A stretch of DNA of 64,000 nt from Hyaloscypha bicolor E (Eukaryota > Ascomycota > Leotiomycetes > Helotiales > Hyaloscyphaceae). Positions 60,520 to 64,000 of this stretch are shown piece after piece. The notes under the pieces are model-generated. The model was not told the origin of the DNA, searched no databases, and saw nothing but the letters and a program-made list of their open reading frames with translations. Position numbers and translations under genes: made by a program. The DNA is taken from contig NW_020194684.1 in NCBI RefSeq assembly GCF_002865645.1, forward strand, positions 2,981,030 through 3,045,029. Reading direction: 5' to 3'. Position 1 is the stretch's first letter. Each line of letters begins with the position of its first letter.

Positions 60520-63500
60520 TCAGTCCATTGTATGTTTCCGGTCCCTCGTCGGCATGCTCCTCTTCGGTCCCTTGCCGGAAATGCTGTCACAGACGTTCTT
60601 GTCTAATCTGCCCCTCTTCGGCGCCTGGCCGCATATGGTGTCAGAGACGTTCTCATCTGATCTGCCCCTTTGCTTGGGGTAGTCTCCCCAGGTTACACCC
60701 TGGGAATTGATATTGGCAACAATCTCTGTGGTGTCAGATTCGGCCCCCTGCTCGAAAGTTGGCAGTGTAGTCAATGGCTTTGGGCTCACGGGAGACGAAA
60801 ACACCTTTTCAGCGTTTTTGGCACTTCCTTCGCCAGATACAAAGGGACGGGATTCAAATGCTTGCTGGCTCATGCTGTCCCCTTCAATGCGGAGCTGAAC
60901 ATTTGATTGACTGTAGAATTTCTCTCGAGTTTTCGTTTTCAGCTTCCGAGTGTGGATAATACTGCCATCACTTCCAAATATTATCGCGCCTTTTTCATCG
61001 AGTGGGCTGGGTGATCGGATCTCTCTGAAGGTAAAGAACGAGTCATAAAAGAGCTGTTGTAGACGAACACACCCGCATTGGAAAGCTCGCCCTTTGCGAC
61101 AATGCTCGAAGAGTAGGGAGAGCTGGTGTAACATCAATCCCTTTCGCGTGATGCGTTCTCGAGTTGATTGAGGGCCCACACGTTCATATAGCATGTTCAA
61201 CATTGGAACTCCAGTCGCCAGATAATCTTTCCCTTTTGGAACCATCTTCCATTCGTGACACAAGCCTTGGGTCAATGTAGGCCTTATAAGATCTTCCAGC
61301 CCAGCAGCGAGCAGAACCACAACACTACCCAAATCTTCGAGAAGATTAACCCATCCTCCGCTTGTTTTTTCAATAATAACCTGGTTTTGCTGCAAAGTCT
61401 GGACGTCGTCAACTAGATCCATGAATTCCCAACCATATAATATATCCTGCATCCCCTTAATAGTCTCTCCGGGTGCAGAAGCCTGCTCAACGCCTCTTTC
61501 TGATAAAATTTCCATATAAGACCACATCTCTAGGAAAAGATCTTTAAAAAAGTAATCCTTGTCTCCCAGTTCGTCTCCCTCGAGTTTGTTAATTAGCTTT
61601 AAGGGTAAATTTTCTACCAGGCATTTACGCGCAGCGTCAAAACCATGCCGTAAAGGGTTAGCAAACTTTGGAACGACCGACTTTTCATTAACCTTATACC
61701 GTGTCTTTGAAAGTTTCTTGAGTGCCAAGTGCAGAATAGCATCGGATGCAGGCACGAGACATCCTCTTTTCTCAATATTGTCGTATAATACGACGGGTAT
61801 CTTGGTCGCGCATTGAATAATCCTTTGCAAAGACGAATGCCCCTCCCTCTTAATAAGAAGTCGGTGATCCCTATCCGACATCGCAAAGCTGAGCGTTCCT
61901 GCTCCGATATGTGAAAATCCCAGCGATGCCCCTGACAGCTTCACGGATCTCTTTGCCTCAGAGGCCCCGGACCAAGAAATGTTCTCGTAATTGACATCCG
62001 CTCCAAGATGTGATTCTACCGTAGGCCACCAGCCTAGTATGCTACGTGCTCTAATATCTTTCAAGTTCACATCTGATAAGAGTGCTCTGAGCGGGCATCT
62101 CTGCACAACATCTTTGTATGCGAGTGTTGTGCCGTCAGTGTTGCGAATACAATGCCATTGAACCACGTCGTTTTGTTTCTTCGTAGGAACAAATGCTGTT
62201 GAATGGCCTTTCACAATAAGGCCACCTTCAAACTCAAAAGCATGCGTTGCACCTCCTAGCGCAGCCATCATCTCCAGAGAAATTTCGAGTCCGATTTCAT
62301 CCCCGCGACTAGGAATTGGAAATCCTGTTGCGATGGTAGCGTTACAAAATAGCGAATGCCAGCATGCCACTTGCTCTTTTTCCAGTCGTTTATTCTCAAA
62401 GGTAATAGTAAGGGCCCCTGGACTCAGAGTATCAGACTCTGACCTACAAACGATTGCCTCGCAGTATTCGATCTGGTCATCAGTGGAGGTCCTGAAAGAG
62501 GCTCCAATCCAAGCGAGCTGTTGCACGACTTCGACAATTGCATCTTCAGAACCTTTTACAGACACTAGCGTTGGCTCGAAATGTTCAATGCAAATTTCGA
62601 GGGTGGAATATTGTACTAGAAGATGTCAGATGTGGTGCTCCCATTGATTTCCAGAACATCTCAATTCAGTGCCTTCTCTTTGAGTATTTGGAATGTAATG
62701 GGAACCCAACAAGGAAAGTAAACAAAACTGACCTTTTGCTGTGCGATCTTCTTTATTAAGAGCTGCTTGCAGGACCGAGAGCACATTCTCACATGTGAGG
62801 GGCCAGTTTTGCTTCAAGTATGCAGCACATGTAGTTGCTTGGGCAAACAACGCCGAACCGGTCAATGTAATCGCTGATGCTAAGTCTCCGCCAGAGCCTT
62901 CATCTATGTATAGGCGTGTGAATCCCAAAACATCCCAGGAAATGGTCAGTGACAGGGTTCTGTCATATTTTTGCCCGACACTAATTGTTTTTGAACTTTC
63001 ATCTGTGCTACCAGCAATTACTGCGTCTCTGATCCGAGCCAGCTGTTCCCCGCAATCAAAATCAAAGCTGGAAGAGATGTTGCTTTCCTGCTTGATTTTA
63101 CTGCTAGGTTGAGATTTGCTTTTAAATGTAGCGGAAATATGTTCGGCTGCGGTCGACAAGGAAGTAGATAACCTCGGGGTTGTATTCCTTTGAGTCGATT
63201 CCATAATGGTGTCCTTGCTCCCCTTTATGCCTGCAACGGGTTTCGATGATGTAGACCCCTCACTGCCATACTCGGGCTTGATTTTCGCCGTTGTGTATTT
63301 AGACACACTTGGCAGCTGATATCTCGCTTCATGCCCCTCATAAATCGATCCAGGGTGGAAGAGATAGTCAGGTGATTCCTGGATGGATTTCGCTTCTTCA
63401 GCGGAGAGAGTTGGTTCTGCAGGGATTTCTAAAGGTGCGATGTTAGAGCGGTAATAATGACCCCGCCCATCATAGCCACCGCTGTATCCAGGACCAAGTA

Positions 63501-64000
63501 ACATAGACGATGTCCCAGACATCGTGATATCGCCCGGTGTTCTGGGCGTTAAGCCAGGTGTATATGCGCCGCATCCACCACCTGCTCCTCCTGATCCACC
63601 AGGTCCTGTAGACGTATTGGAGCCGCGGCGTTCGCCTTGGTAATGCCCTGGTGAACGACCACGCACCACCATCGGCGCGGACATCCGTGATGCGATTTTC
63701 ACCCAACGGTCCGCGTGCTGGGGTCCCACGTCTGCGAAGAGCTCGACAAAGAGGTGGTAGTACTGTTGTGCTGCGCGCCGTTTTTCATTATTGTCTGTGG
63801 CGTTCTTGAATTGGATGCGTTCAAAGGTTGCTTCGATTTGAGGGGAGTTGGGGTTCTGGTTAAAGCCTTGCGCGTCGTAGATGCTGCCTCTAGAGCCGCT
63901 TAAGCCGCTGTCTCCTCCGTAGAGGCCGTGAGGCGCGGGGGGACGGGGCGCAAGGGTAATGCGTGCGGGGGCGTCTTGCGGCCCTTTATCGCGCTTGGGA
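60520..64000 (-). CDS. NDT80/PhoG DNA-binding domain fused to a long fungus-specific region (5' end outside window)
   Basis: Visible exons, complement of 64,000-62,733 and 62,615-60,520, with a 117-nt intron (GTCAGT donor, CTGAC branch) joining DRTAK to VQYSTLEIC in frame; at least 1,120 residues. About residues 60-121 are the C-terminal part of an NDT80/PhoG domain: FERIQFKNATDNNEK, RRAAQQYYHLFVELFADVG, WVKIASRMSAPMVVRGRSPG. This is the domain of Ndt80, XprG and VIB-1, regulators of meiosis, protease production and heterokaryon-incompatibility death. A Gly/Ser/Pro linker follows. From about residue 315 (CGEQLARIRDAVIAGS) to about 960 runs a region I know from other fungal proteins but cannot name (YDRTLSLTISWDVL, CWHSLFCNATIATGFPIP, LEISLEMMAALGG, SGGWVNLLEDLGSVVVLLAAG). 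The C-terminus has two 18-residue repeats of RGR-x-D-x-NV-x-D. The frame is open to the window edge. Confidence 0.85.

Overview
The window comes from a filamentous ascomycete (Pezizomycotina; Leotiomycetes is my guess, low confidence). The evidence is short introns (48-122 nt) with GTATGT/GTAAGT-type donors and CTGAC/CTAAC branch sites, fungal-only families (CFEM, HET, Zn2Cys6, NDT80/PhoG), and two long AT-rich blocks that look mutated by RIP (repeat-induced point mutation: C-to-T and G-to-A changes confined to repeats).

Layout. (1) 1 to about 17,200: AT-rich RIP-degraded transposon debris with traces of Gypsy and Copia proteins and three minisatellite arrays built on a TATCTGG/CCAGATA core. 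(2) About 17,200-45,332: a normal-composition gene island. In order it holds a broken MIT-domain gene, a broken HET gene, an ER-retained FKBP prolyl isomerase, a small Ser/Thr-rich protein, a local set of three related genes (24.2-29.3 kb), a possible small repeat protein, a Zn2Cys6 transcription factor, ribosomal protein uS5 (RPS2), a cysteine-containing surface or secreted protein, a CFEM GPI-type protein, and a broken AAA ATPase gene cut off at the island edge. (3) 45,333 to about 60,000: a second RIP block. It contains a complete, dead Copia element with 283-bp LTRs and a perfect 5-bp target duplication, a gag-bearing fragment, and a second, truncated and more heavily mutated copy of the same Copia. 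(4) About 60,000-64,000: the 3' part of a large minus-strand gene that fuses an NDT80/PhoG DNA-binding domain to a long fungus-specific region; it runs off the window.

How it fits together. Housekeeping genes (RPS2, FKBP2) sit in the middle of the island. The genes at its two margins (MIT/HET on the left, AAA on the right) are of fast-turnover or self-recognition type and have decayed. The most novel coding signal is the 24-29 kb trio. Two of its proteins end in the same variant six-cysteine cluster, and two share an N-terminal AYxxW...ERxxW module at nearly identical residue positions; the third gene carries both modules and links the set. Exon structures were deduced by hand from splice signals and frame, not from transcripts.
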